The notes beneath the pieces were generated by a model that ran no database searches, was not told the DNA's origin, and worked only from the letters and a program-made list of their open reading frames with translations. 64,000 nucleotides of DNA from Bradyrhizobium sp. AZCC 2262. GTDB taxonomy: Bacteria; Pseudomonadota; Alphaproteobacteria; Rhizobiales; Xanthobacteraceae. The DNA is taken from assembly GCF_036924535.1 (NCBI RefSeq), contig NZ_JAZHRT010000001.1, positions 6,386,001-6,450,000 of the forward strand, in the 5' to 3' direction. The position numbers were made by a program, and so were the translations under genes. Numbering within the stretch: position 1 is the stretch's first letter; the number at the start of each line of letters is the position of its first letter. Positions 35,924-44,467 of the stretch are shown here, piece by piece.

Positions 35924-36050
35924 CGCTTGCCAATCTTCGAAGGCAGGTTCATACGCTATAACAATTCAGCATAGGGCCCCAGCGCCAGTTTCACAACGGC
36001 CCGCCACCTCGGCAATTGACATCAACCCGTATCCATCGCCAGAAAAACCA

Positions 36051-37217
36051 ATGACCGCACAAGAACAACAAGACGAATTCCACGACATCCGCGACGCCGT
36101 CGCAAAGCTCTGCGCCCAGTTCCCCGGCGAATACTGGCGCAAGCTCGACCGCCAGATGGCGTACCCGAAGGAGTTCGTCGACGCGCTGACGGAAGCCGGC
36201 TATCTCTCGGTCTTGATCCCCGAGGAATATGGCGGCTCCGGGCTGAAACTGTCGGCGGCCGCCGCGATCCTGGAAGAGATCCAGCGTGCGGGCTGCAATG
36301 GCGGCGGCTGTCACGCCCAGATGTACACGATGGGCACCGTGCTGCGGCACGGCAACGACGCCCAGAAGGCAAAGTATCTGCCCGGGATCGCCAGCGGCAA
36401 ATTGCGGCTGCAGGCTTTTGGCGTCACCGAGCCGACCAGCGGCACCGACACCTCTTCGCTGAAGACGGTCGCCAAGCGTGACGGCGACCACTACATCGTC
36501 AACGGCCAGAAGATCTGGACCAGCCGCGCCGAATATTCCGACCTGATGATCCTGCTCGCGCGCACAACGCCGAAGGAACAGGCGAAGAAGCGCACCGATG
36601 GTTTGTCCGTGTTCATCGTCGACATGCGCGAGGCCAAGGGCAACGGGCTGGAGATCCGCCCGATCCGCACCATGATGAACCACGCCACGACGGAAGTGTT
36701 CTTCACCGACATGCGCGTGCCCGCTGAAAACCTGATCGGCGACGAAGGCAAGGGTTTTCGCTACATCCTGTCCGGCATGAATGCCGAGCGCATTCTCATT
36801 GCAGCCGAATGCATCGGCGACGCAAAATGGTTCATTGCGAAAGCCACCGCCTATGCCAAGGAGCGCGCCGTGTTCGGCCGTCCGATCGGTATGAATCAAG
36901 GCATCCAGTTTCCGATCGCAAAAGCCTACGCCGCGATGCGCGCGGCCGAGCTGATGGTGAAGGAAGCCACGCGCAAATATGAGGCCGGGCTCGATTGCGG
37001 TGCTGAAGCCAACATGGCCAAGATGCTGGCGGCGGACGCCTCCTGGGAAGCGGCCAATGCCTGCGTGCAGACCCATGGCGGCTTCGGCTTTGCCGAGGAA
37101 TACGACGTCGAGCGCAAGTTCCGCGAAACGCGGCTCTATCAAGTCGCGCCGATCTCGACCAATCTGATCCTGTCGTTCGTTGCCGAGCATGTGCTCGGCC
37201 TGCCCCGCTCCTACTGA
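36051..37217 (+). CDS. Acyl-CoA dehydrogenase
   Basis: The 388-residue FAD enzyme has AFGVTEPTSGTDTSSLKTVA and IWTSRAEYSDLMILLARTTP around the flavin, GMNAERILIAAECIGDAKW in the C-terminal helical domain, and QTHGGFGFAEEYDVERKFR with the Arg-x-x-R ending. The typical C-terminal catalytic Glu position is held within this last block (EE/DVER); I cannot assign the base. The first of three closely spaced genes, followed by CaiB after 10 bp. I start at MTAQEQQDEF; the frame runs upstream across the regulator's promoter, which is not coding. Substrate unknown. Confidence 0.87.
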   Translation: MTAQEQQDEFHDIRDAVAKLCAQFPGEYWRKLDRQMAYPKEFVDALTEAGYLSVLIPEEYGGSGLKLSAAAAILEEIQRAGCNGGGCHAQMYTMGTVLRHGNDAQKAKYLPGIASGKLRLQAFGVTEPTSGTDTSSLKTVAKRDGDHYIVNGQKIWTSRAEYSDLMILLARTTPKEQAKKRTDGLSVFIVDMREAKGNGLEIRPIRTMMNHATTEVFFTDMRVPAENLIGDEGKGFRYILSGMNAERILIAAECIGDAKWFIAKATAYAKERAVFGRPIGMNQGIQFPIAKAYAAMRAAELMVKEATRKYEAGLDCGAEANMAKMLAADASWEAANACVQTHGGFGFAEEYDVERKFRETRLYQVAPISTNLILSFVAEHVLGLPRSY

Positions 37218-37227
37218 GTGATATCAG

Positions 37228-38358
37228 ATGCTGCCATTGGAAGGATTGATCGTCGTCTCCGTCGAACAGGCGGTCGCCGCTCCGTTCTGCAGCTCGCGGC
37301 TGGCGGATGCCGGCGCGCATGTCGTCAAGGTCGAACGCCCTGAGGGCGATTTTGCCCGCGGCTATGATGCGGCCGCAAAAGGCCAGAGCAGCTATTTCGT
37401 CTGGCTCAATCGTGGCAAGAATTCCGCGGTGATCGATCTTGCGACCAAAGAGGGCCGCGCCGCGCTCGAGGAGCTGATCGCGAGCGCCGACGTGCTGTTG
37501 CAGAATCTCAAGCCCGGTTCGATGGACAAGCTCGGCTTCTCGCTGGAGCGCCTGCGAAAAGACTATCCGGCGCTGATCTGCTGCACCATTTCCGGCTATG
37601 GCGACGACGGCCCTTATGCCGACCGCAAGGCCTACGATCTGCTGATCCAGGCCGAAAGCGGCCTTGCCTCGATCACCGGCGGCCCGGAAGGGCCGTCGCG
37701 CGTCGGCATCTCCGTCGTCGATATCGCGACCGGCGCCACCGCGCATGCGTCCATCCTCGAGGCGCTGATCGCCCGCGGACGCACCGGCAAGGGCGCCGAT
37801 ATCAGGATCTCGATGTTCGACGTAATGGCCGACTGGATGGCGGTGCCGCTGATCAATTCGGAAGCCGGCAATCCGCCGAAGCGGATGGCGCTGGCCCATC
37901 CCTCGATCGCGCCCTATGGCGTGTTCAATTCCAGGGACGGCAAGGGCATTTTGATCTCGATCCAGAGCGAGCGCGAATGGAAGAAGCTCTGCGCGGAGGT
38001 GCTGGATCAGCCCGACCTGCCGAACGATCCGCGCTTTGCCAACATGGTCGAGCGCGTGCGCAACCGCTCCCTCACCGACAAGACGGTGGCCGACAGTTTT
38101 GCCACGATGACGCGCGTCGAGCTCCTGAAGCGCCTGCACGACGCCGATATCGCCTTCGCCGAAGTGAACACCATGGCCGACCTCGCGGTGCACCCGCATC
38201 TTCGTCGGATCGAGGTCGATACGCCGAACGGCAAAGTCAGCTATGCCGCGCCCGCCGCGATCTTCGTCGGCGAGAACAGGCACTATGGCGCCGTTCCCGC
38301 CATCGGCGAGCATGTCGAACTTCCCAAAACTCCCCGTATTAAAAGCCTGAAGTCATGA
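37228..38358 (+). CDS. CaiB/BaiF family CoA-transferase (class III)
   Basis: The 376-residue enzyme transfers CoA between acids. Landmarks: PLEGLIVVSVEQAVAAPFCS, LADAGAHVVKVERPEGDFAR, FVWLNRGKNSAVIDL, and the nucleophilic Asp in KAYDLLIQAESGLASITG. FNSRDGKGILISIQSEREW is in the second domain. It lies 10 bp after the acyl-CoA dehydrogenase stop and overlaps the next start by ATGA, so the three genes are one operon. The acid activated is unknown; dicarboxylates such as succinate, itaconate or mesaconate are likely for such operons. Confidence 0.88.
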   Translation: MLPLEGLIVVSVEQAVAAPFCSSRLADAGAHVVKVERPEGDFARGYDAAAKGQSSYFVWLNRGKNSAVIDLATKEGRAALEELIASADVLLQNLKPGSMDKLGFSLERLRKDYPALICCTISGYGDDGPYADRKAYDLLIQAESGLASITGGPEGPSRVGISVVDIATGATAHASILEALIARGRTGKGADIRISMFDVMADWMAVPLINSEAGNPPKRMALAHPSIAPYGVFNSRDGKGILISIQSEREWKKLCAEVLDQPDLPNDPRFANMVERVRNRSLTDKTVADSFATMTRVELLKRLHDADIAFAEVNTMADLAVHPHLRRIEVDTPNGKVSYAAPAAIFVGENRHYGAVPAIGEHVELPKTPRIKSLKS

Positions 38359-39215
38359 CCGACACCGCCGCCAAACTCGATCTCGACCATCTGCGCCAAT
38401 GGATCGGCCGCAGCACGGAAGCGTCAGACATCGTCACCGCCCAACTCGTGAAGGGCCTGCGCGCGACACTGTTTCAAGACATCGGCGAGCCCAAGGCCGG
38501 CGACGCCGCACCGTGGACCACGCATTGGTGCCTGGCGCAGCCGGTGTTTCCGATGTCGATGCTCGGCCCCGACGGCCATCCGACCCGCGGCGGCTTTCTG
38601 CCACCGGTCCCGCTGCCGCGCCGGATGTGGGCCGGCGGTGAAATCGAATTTTTCGAGCCCTTGCGCGTCGGCGATGAATCGACCCGCACCTCACGGATAT
38701 CGGACGTGACGATGAAGACCGGCTCGACCGGCGTGCTGTGTTTCGTTTCCGTCGAACATACGATCACGACGCCGCGCGGCACAGCGATCCGCGAGCGGCA
38801 GGACATCGTCTACCGCGACATGGGCGGCGCTGCCCCGGCCTCGCCGAAGGCCCCTCCGCCGGCGCCGGTTGCAAAACATCGCGAAAGCCATGTCAGCGAC
38901 CCCGTGCTGCTGTTTCGCTACTCTGCGCTGACCTTCAACGGCCACCGCATCCATTACGACCGCGACTACGTCACCAAGGTCGAGGGCTATCCGGGCCTGA
39001 TTTTTCACGGCCCGCTGCAGGCGGCGCTGATCGTCGAATTTGCCGCAAAGCTTCATGGCGATAGCGCACCGAAAAAGTTCAGCTACCGCGGCGTGCAGCC
39101 GCTGTTCGAAGGCGGCGAGTTCTCGATCAACGCCAACGAAACCAGCGCCGGCATGGAGCTGTGGATCGCGAACGCCGAGGGCCAGCCGACCATGAAGGGC
39201 ACGGCGACCTGGTAA
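38355..39215 (+). CDS. MaoC-like enoyl-CoA hydratase / mesaconyl-C4-CoA hydratase-like protein
   Basis: The 286-residue protein has two hot-dog-type halves: an FAS1-like N-terminal dehydratase half (QPVFPMSMLGPDGHPTRGGF, LPRRMWAGGEIEFFEPLRVG) and a MaoC-like C-terminal half with LLFRYSALTFNGHRIHYDRDY, where an H-x-H/D pair is expected in the active site. This layout matches 3-methylfumaryl-CoA (mesaconyl-C4-CoA) hydratase and its relatives. It is translationally coupled to caiB (ATGA). The real substrate cannot be set from sequence. Confidence 0.82.
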   Translation: MTDTAAKLDLDHLRQWIGRSTEASDIVTAQLVKGLRATLFQDIGEPKAGDAAPWTTHWCLAQPVFPMSMLGPDGHPTRGGFLPPVPLPRRMWAGGEIEFFEPLRVGDESTRTSRISDVTMKTGSTGVLCFVSVEHTITTPRGTAIRERQDIVYRDMGGAAPASPKAPPPAPVAKHRESHVSDPVLLFRYSALTFNGHRIHYDRDYVTKVEGYPGLIFHGPLQAALIVEFAAKLHGDSAPKKFSYRGVQPLFEGGEFSINANETSAGMELWIANAEGQPTMKGTATW

Positions 39216-39379
39216 GGCCACAGCGGCCGCACTCACCATTGCTCGTGTAGTCGGCGCCAGGCGCCCGCGCAGCATAGGTGCCATTCGTGACGCGGCGACA
39301 GTCGCGCTTGCCGACCTCCGTGCACCCGCCCTAATCTTGTCAGCGGAAACGCGGCAAAAAACAGAGGGAACGGACAGGC

Positions 39380-41119
39380 ATGGCTCAGGCGAGTGCAGCA
39401 GCGCGCGCTCCCGAAACAGGGGTTTTCGATGCGGTCGTGGTCGGCGCGGGCTTTGCCGGCCTGTACATGCTGCATCGGTTGCGGGGGCTCGGATTCACGG
39501 CACGGGTTTACGAAGCCGGCGGCGGCGTTGGCGGGACGTGGTACTGGAATCGCTATCCCGGCGCCCGCTGCGACGTCGAAAGCCTGCAATATTCCTTCTC
39601 GTTCTCGGAGGAACTGGACCAGGACTGGAACTGGTCGGAGAAGTACTCGCCGCAGCCGGAAATCCTCGCTTACGCCAACCACGTCGCCGATCGCTTCGAC
39701 TTGCGCAGCCAGATCGTGTTCGATACCCGTGTCACGGCGGCAACATTCAACGAGGATACCGATAGCTGGCTGATCGAGACAGATCGTGGCGACCGGGTTA
39801 CGGCAAAATTCTGCATCATGGCGGTCGGCTGTCTGTCGGCGCCGAACCGCCCAGCCTTCCCGGGCATGGACGACTTCCGCGGGCCGATCTATCACACCGG
39901 CGAATGGCCGCACGAGGGCGTCGACTTCACCGGCCTGCGCGTTGGCGTCATCGGCACGGGCTCGTCCGCGATCCAGTCGATACCGATCATCGCACAGCAG
40001 GCATCGCAACTCACCGTGTTCCAGCGCACCGCGACCTGGTCGGTGCCGGCGTGGAACGAGGCGCTGTCGGCAGAATATTTGAAGGAAGCCAAGGCGCATT
40101 ATCCGGAATTGCGCGCGAAGGCACGCGCACGTCCGACCGGCTTCTATTTCCCGTTCAATCTCCAGCCGGCCCTGGAGGCGAACGAGGAGCAGCGCCGGCA
40201 ACAATATGAAGCGGCGTGGCAGCGCGGCGGGCTTCCCTTTCTTGGCGCCTACGGCGACCTGCTGTTCGAAAAGTCGGCCAACGACACCATCGCCGAGTTC
40301 GCTCGGCAGAAGATCCGCAGCATCGTCAAGGATCCCGCGACCGCGGAGTTGCTGTGCCCGCAGAACGTGTTCGGCTGCAAGCGGCTCTGTGTCGACACCA
40401 ATTACTTCGAAACCTACAACCTGCCGCATGTGAAGCTGGTGGATGTGTCCAGGACGCCGATTCAGCGCTTCACCAGAGACGGCATCGTGGTGGACGGCAC
40501 TGAATACAAGGTCGACGCCATCGTTTCGGCGACCGGCTTTGCCGCCATGACCGGCTCGTTCGACAGGATTGGGATCACCGGCCGCGGCGGCCGCACGCTC
40601 GCCGAGAAATGGCGCGCCGGCCCCCGTGCCTATCTCGGCCTCGCTTCGGAGGGGTTTCCGAATCTCTTCATGATCACCGGTCCGGGTAGCCCATCGGTCC
40701 TGGCCAGCATGATCCAGGCGATCGAGCAACATGTCGACTGGTTGGCCGATTGCCTCGGCCACATGCGCGATATCGGAGCCGGCAGCATCGAACCGCTGCA
40801 GGCTGACGAGGACGCCTGGATGGCGCACGTCAACGATGTCTCGACGGTTTCGCTGCGTTCGACCTGCAGCTCCTGGTACGTCGGCACCAACATTGCCGGG
40901 CGCCCGCGCGTGTTCATGCCCTATATCGGCGGCTTTCCGGTCTATGTGCAGAAGTGCAATGAGGTGATGAACAATGCCTATGAAGGCTTTGTGCTGAAGG
41001 GCGCGCGCCTGGGCAATACACCGCCGCAGGTGCACTTCACCGAACGCTGGCACGTGCCGCTTGATATCGAGGTGATTTCGCCGGCCGCCGTGGCCGCGAA
41101 GCGAGTACCGGTCGTTTGA
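39380..41119 (+). CDS. Type I Baeyer-Villiger monooxygenase (FAD/NADPH)
   Basis: The 579-residue flavoprotein inserts oxygen next to a ketone to give an ester or lactone. It shows the FAD motif VVVGAGFAGLYMLHRL with GGGVGGTWYWNRYPGARCD, the BVMO fingerprint FRGPIYHTGEWPH (FxGxxxHxxxWP), the NADPH motif GVIGTGSSAIQSI, and PFLGAYGDLLFE. All expected motifs are intact. A DapA-like gene begins 52 bp after the stop, with an AAGGAGA site, suggesting cotranscription. Confidence 0.9.
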   Translation: MAQASAAARAPETGVFDAVVVGAGFAGLYMLHRLRGLGFTARVYEAGGGVGGTWYWNRYPGARCDVESLQYSFSFSEELDQDWNWSEKYSPQPEILAYANHVADRFDLRSQIVFDTRVTAATFNEDTDSWLIETDRGDRVTAKFCIMAVGCLSAPNRPAFPGMDDFRGPIYHTGEWPHEGVDFTGLRVGVIGTGSSAIQSIPIIAQQASQLTVFQRTATWSVPAWNEALSAEYLKEAKAHYPELRAKARARPTGFYFPFNLQPALEANEEQRRQQYEAAWQRGGLPFLGAYGDLLFEKSANDTIAEFARQKIRSIVKDPATAELLCPQNVFGCKRLCVDTNYFETYNLPHVKLVDVSRTPIQRFTRDGIVVDGTEYKVDAIVSATGFAAMTGSFDRIGITGRGGRTLAEKWRAGPRAYLGLASEGFPNLFMITGPGSPSVLASMIQAIEQHVDWLADCLGHMRDIGAGSIEPLQADEDAWMAHVNDVSTVSLRSTCSSWYVGTNIAGRPRVFMPYIGGFPVYVQKCNEVMNNAYEGFVLKGARLGNTPPQVHFTERWHVPLDIEVISPAAVAAKRVPVV

Positions 41120-41171
41120 GCCGTCGGCGCAATCAACGCCGCAACGAGAACAACGCTGAAGGAGACGAGAC

Positions 41172-42134
41172 ATGAGCCGCCATCCTGATTTCGTGCCTCA
41201 AGGTGTGATCCCGGCGGTTCTGCTGCCGTTCCACGAGGATTTGTCGATCGACGAGCAGAGTTTTCGGGCTCACTTGCGCGACGTCGCCGCGGTGCAGGGA
41301 CTGTCCGCCATCACGATCAATGCTCACTCCACCGAGGTCGCCTCGTGTACCCGGGATGAGCAACGTCGCGTCATGGAGATCGCGAGCGAGGAAGTCGGCG
41401 GCAAATTGCCGATCATTCACGGCGTTTGGGCGGACGGCAGCCTGGAGGCGGCGCGGATCGCGCGCCAGGCTGAGGCCGGCGGGGCTTCGGCGCTGCTGGT
41501 GTTCCCGCCGGCGCCCTTCACCCTCGGCCAGTCGGCCGAGATGGCGCTGGCCCATTTCAAGACCATCAGCGATGCGACCGATCTGCCGCTGATCGTATTT
41601 CAATATCCTCTGGCCACGGGCCAGGGCTATCCGGCGTCGACGCTGGAGCGGCTGTTCGACGAAGTGCCGACCATCCGCGCCATCAAGGACTGGACGGCAA
41701 CGGTGCCGCAGCACGAGAGTCAGCTTCGCGCGCTGCAGGGGCGCGCGCGTCCCATCAACGTACTGTCCACCAACAGCGCATGGCTGTTGAGTTCGCTGGT
41801 GCTCGGCTGCAATGGCCTGCTTTCAGGCAGTGGCAGCGTCATCGCCGATCTTCAAGCCAGGCTCTATCGCGCCGTGCAGGCCAACGATCTTGCGGAAGCG
41901 CGCCGACTCAACGACCGAATTTATCCGACGGCGCGCGTGTTCTACGCCGATCCCTTCGTCGACATGCACAACCGCATGAAGGAAGCGCTGGTGTTGCTCG
42001 GCAAGCTGCCACGCGCCGTGGTGCGTCCGCCGCTGGTTAAGATATCGGACGCGGAAATCGCGCGGATCCGGGACGCGCTGATCGAGGCAGGGCTGCTCGG
42101 TACCCGAACCGCGCTGGGGCGCAACGCGGCATAA
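41172..42134 (+). CDS. Dihydrodipicolinate synthase/N-acetylneuraminate lyase (DapA) superfamily protein
   Basis: The 320-residue TIM-barrel aldolase keeps the Schiff-base Lys in RAIKDWT and the Tyr in IVFQYPLATGQGYP. The VIPAVLLPFHEDLSIDEQSF start and LSAITINAHSTEV loop fit the family, although the usual substrate-binding G-T-T-G-E motif is replaced by NAHSTE, arguing against true DapA. It lies downstream of the BVMO and likely cleaves or hydrates a 2-oxo acid in the same pathway. AAGGAGA precedes the ATG by six bases. Confidence 0.85.
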   Translation: MSRHPDFVPQGVIPAVLLPFHEDLSIDEQSFRAHLRDVAAVQGLSAITINAHSTEVASCTRDEQRRVMEIASEEVGGKLPIIHGVWADGSLEAARIARQAEAGGASALLVFPPAPFTLGQSAEMALAHFKTISDATDLPLIVFQYPLATGQGYPASTLERLFDEVPTIRAIKDWTATVPQHESQLRALQGRARPINVLSTNSAWLLSSLVLGCNGLLSGSGSVIADLQARLYRAVQANDLAEARRLNDRIYPTARVFYADPFVDMHNRMKEALVLLGKLPRAVVRPPLVKISDAEIARIRDALIEAGLLGTRTALGRNAA

Positions 42135-42207
42135 TCAGGGCTGAAAGATAATTGCAACCATCACAACTTTACTCTGCGACAACATCGCGCGGCCCCATGC
42201 CCGGGCG

Positions 42208-42519
42208 CTAGTCGTCGCGTAGCCTGAGCTGCTCGACCATGGCGGCTATTTCTCCCTCGAACTTCGCAAGGCGGTCGCCCTGTGTCTTGAGGCGGTCGGA
42301 TAGCTTCTGCATCTCGTCGCGTTCCAGTGACTGCGCGAGCCGATGAATGATCTCGTCGTGGAGCGAGCGCCCATTTGCCGCTTCGACGAGTTTGTCTCGC
42401 ATCCCCTCTGGCAGACGGATCTGCAATCGATCCGCAGTCCTGCCAGTTGCCGTCGCTTTTTCTATCCGGGGTGCCGCGTGCGTGACTGATTTCGGTAAGG
42501 TTGCCTTTTTCTTGGCCAC
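42208..42519 (-). CDS. Arc-like ribbon-helix-helix DNA-binding protein
   Basis: The 103-residue protein has a basic N-terminus and a ribbon-helix-helix region (DRLQIRLPEGMRDKLVEAAN, GRSLHDEIIHRLAQSLER) very close to the Arc/MetJ pattern, followed by a predicted coiled coil (MQKLSDRLKTQGDRLAKFEG). I choose a GTG start (VAKKKATLP) behind GGAGAG six bases upstream; ATG-less starts further up add unrelated sequence. It may be autoregulatory. No toxin gene partner is adjacent. Confidence 0.65.
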   Translation of the reverse strand: MAKKKATLPKSVTHAAPRIEKATATGRTADRLQIRLPEGMRDKLVEAANGRSLHDEIIHRLAQSLERDEMQKLSDRLKTQGDRLAKFEGEIAAMVEQLRLRDD

Positions 42520-42796
42520 GCTCGTCTCTCCAAAGGCCAAGCCGCAAGGAATCGCGCCTCGATGAAGCTTGCAAAGCAATCCGACAATTCAGGCGTGATT
42601 GAGGACGTTGACCGAAGATCAGCCGCGCTGCATTCGACCTGACCCCTTGGCCCATAGCTTGCTTCCCCCGCTTCATCGTCATCAAACCAACCATCGTCCG
42701 GGTAGCAGTCCTCCCGGACCCCACAAAAATCCCCGCCCGTCTCGACTCGCGGCCCCGGCGTCTTTAACGTTTCCCGCCACAGCAACGGGGCGAGAA

Positions 42797-44350
42797 ATGG
42801 CAAAGAAAACCATCATCAAGCGGAAGAGCGGCGCGAAGGCAGCAAAGAAATCGGCGAAAAAGTCCGCCGGACGCACGGCCGCAAAAACACGAAAGAAAGC
42901 GGTCTTACAAAAACCCGCCAAGGCGCGGCCGCCCAAGGGACCGGTTTGGCAATGGTCGGCGCTGCAGACGGCAGCCGCCATCCGCTCCGGTGCGATTTCC
43001 TCTGTTGAAGTTGTCGAAGCCCACATCGCACGCATGCGCGACGTCAATCCGAAGCTCAACGCGGTTGTGGTCGATCTGTCGGAGGAAGCGCTGAAGGCGG
43101 CAAAAGCTGCGGACAATGCCCGGACAAGAAAGATCGAGCTCGGCCCGCTGCACGGCCTACCGATCACGATCAAGGAAAACGTCGACTATGAGGGGCGGCC
43201 CAACCCCAACGGTGTAGCCGCGCAGATGAATATCATCGCCCCCTCCGATGCGCCGGTCGTGCGCAATCTCAGGAAGGCTGGCGCCATCGTGCTCGGCCTG
43301 ACCAACACGCCCGAGTTCTCGTTCCGCGGCTTTACGGACAACCCGCTGCACGGGCTGACGCTGAACCCGTGGGATCCCGATATCACCTGCGGCGGCTCGT
43401 CGGGCGGCGCCGGCGCCGCGGTAGCGGCCGGCATCGGCACCATCGCGCACGGCAACGACATCGGCGGTTCGCTGCGCTGGCCGGCGCACTGCAACGGTGT
43501 CGTCACCATCAAGCCGACGCAGGGCCGCGTTCCGGCCTATAACGAGAGCGCCGCGGCCGAGCGGCCGATGCTCGCTCACCTGATGTCGGCGCAAGGGCCG
43601 CTGGCGCGCAGCGTCGGCGACGTCGGGGTCGCGCTCGAAGTGATGAGCCAGCGCGATCCGCGGGATCCCTGGTGGGTCGCAGCGCCTCTGGTCGGGCCAA
43701 AGCCGAAAGGCCCAATCAAGGTCGCGCTGGCCAAACTGCCTGACGACATGGACGTCGCTCCCTCGGTGCGTGATGCACTCCGGCAGGCCGCGGACCATCT
43801 CGAGCGTTCGGGCTATCGCGTCAGCGAAATCGAAGTTCCTGATATCAACGGTGTCTGGCAGACCTGGTGCGACATCATCGCCAACGAGACCGCGATGCTG
43901 CAGGAAGCCGCGATGCTGAAAGTCACTTCGCCCGATTTCCATGCCGCCTGGAACGGCATCAAGGCGAAGGCGAACACGCTCGACCTCCTGGGCTGGATGC
44001 GCGCCACGGCCGCGCGCAACAGCCATATCCGGGCCTGGCAGTTGTTCTTCGAGGAGTACCCTGTCGTGCTTGCGCCTACGACCGTGAAGCCGACGCCCGG
44101 TCCGCGCGAGGATGCTATCAGCCCGGAGCGTACGCGCGAGCTGTTCTGGAACGACCTGCGTTTCATTTCCGCAATCAATGTGCTCGGCCTGCCCGGCGCC
44201 GTCGTGCCTGTAACGCTGCATGAAGGCCACCCGATCGGCGTGCAGTTGATTGCAGGACGCTATCGCGAGGACCTCGCACTGGATGCGGCGGCGGCAATCG
44301 AGAAGCGAGCGGGAACGCTGGTGCCCCGGTTGTGGGAGAAGATGGCCTGA
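42797..44350 (+). CDS. Amidase-signature family hydrolase with basic Lys/Ala-rich N-terminal tail
   Basis: The 517-residue enzyme has the catalytic Lys in LPITIKENVD, the Gly-Ser-rich GGSSGGAGAAVAAG with the cis-Ser, and the nucleophile Ser in NDIGGSLRWPA. The C-terminal ALD-like RYREDLALDAAAAIEK closes the fold. The first ~47 residues are extremely basic (MAKKTIIKRKSGAKAAKKSA and similar Lys-Ala-Thr repeats), like a histone H1 tail, and are absent from ordinary amidases. It is 117 bp upstream of a benzoylformate-decarboxylase-like gene, which makes a mandelamide or arylamide substrate plausible (inference). Confidence 0.87.
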   Translation: MAKKTIIKRKSGAKAAKKSAKKSAGRTAAKTRKKAVLQKPAKARPPKGPVWQWSALQTAAAIRSGAISSVEVVEAHIARMRDVNPKLNAVVVDLSEEALKAAKAADNARTRKIELGPLHGLPITIKENVDYEGRPNPNGVAAQMNIIAPSDAPVVRNLRKAGAIVLGLTNTPEFSFRGFTDNPLHGLTLNPWDPDITCGGSSGGAGAAVAAGIGTIAHGNDIGGSLRWPAHCNGVVTIKPTQGRVPAYNESAAAERPMLAHLMSAQGPLARSVGDVGVALEVMSQRDPRDPWWVAAPLVGPKPKGPIKVALAKLPDDMDVAPSVRDALRQAADHLERSGYRVSEIEVPDINGVWQTWCDIIANETAMLQEAAMLKVTSPDFHAAWNGIKAKANTLDLLGWMRATAARNSHIRAWQLFFEEYPVVLAPTTVKPTPGPREDAISPERTRELFWNDLRFISAINVLGLPGAVVPVTLHEGHPIGVQLIAGRYREDLALDAAAAIEKRAGTLVPRLWEKMA

Positions 44351-44467
44351 ACCCCTGGCCGTCATCGCGCGCCATTGGCTTGACTTCATGAGGCAATCCA
44401 TCGAGAGGTGGATCGCCTCCGCTCGGGAGCCATGGCGGAGCAAGAAAATTCAAATGGGAGCCGTCCG

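Noticed and set aside
36832..38313. Minus-strand ORF opposite the caiB gene
   Set aside because: Shadow ORF in GC-rich DNA; the opposite frame holds a well-conserved enzyme operon.
39233..41173. Long minus-strand ORF (646 codons) opposite the Baeyer-Villiger monooxygenase
   Set aside because: Same effect: the plus strand encodes an intact flavoprotein with all motifs, and the antisense product has no family features.
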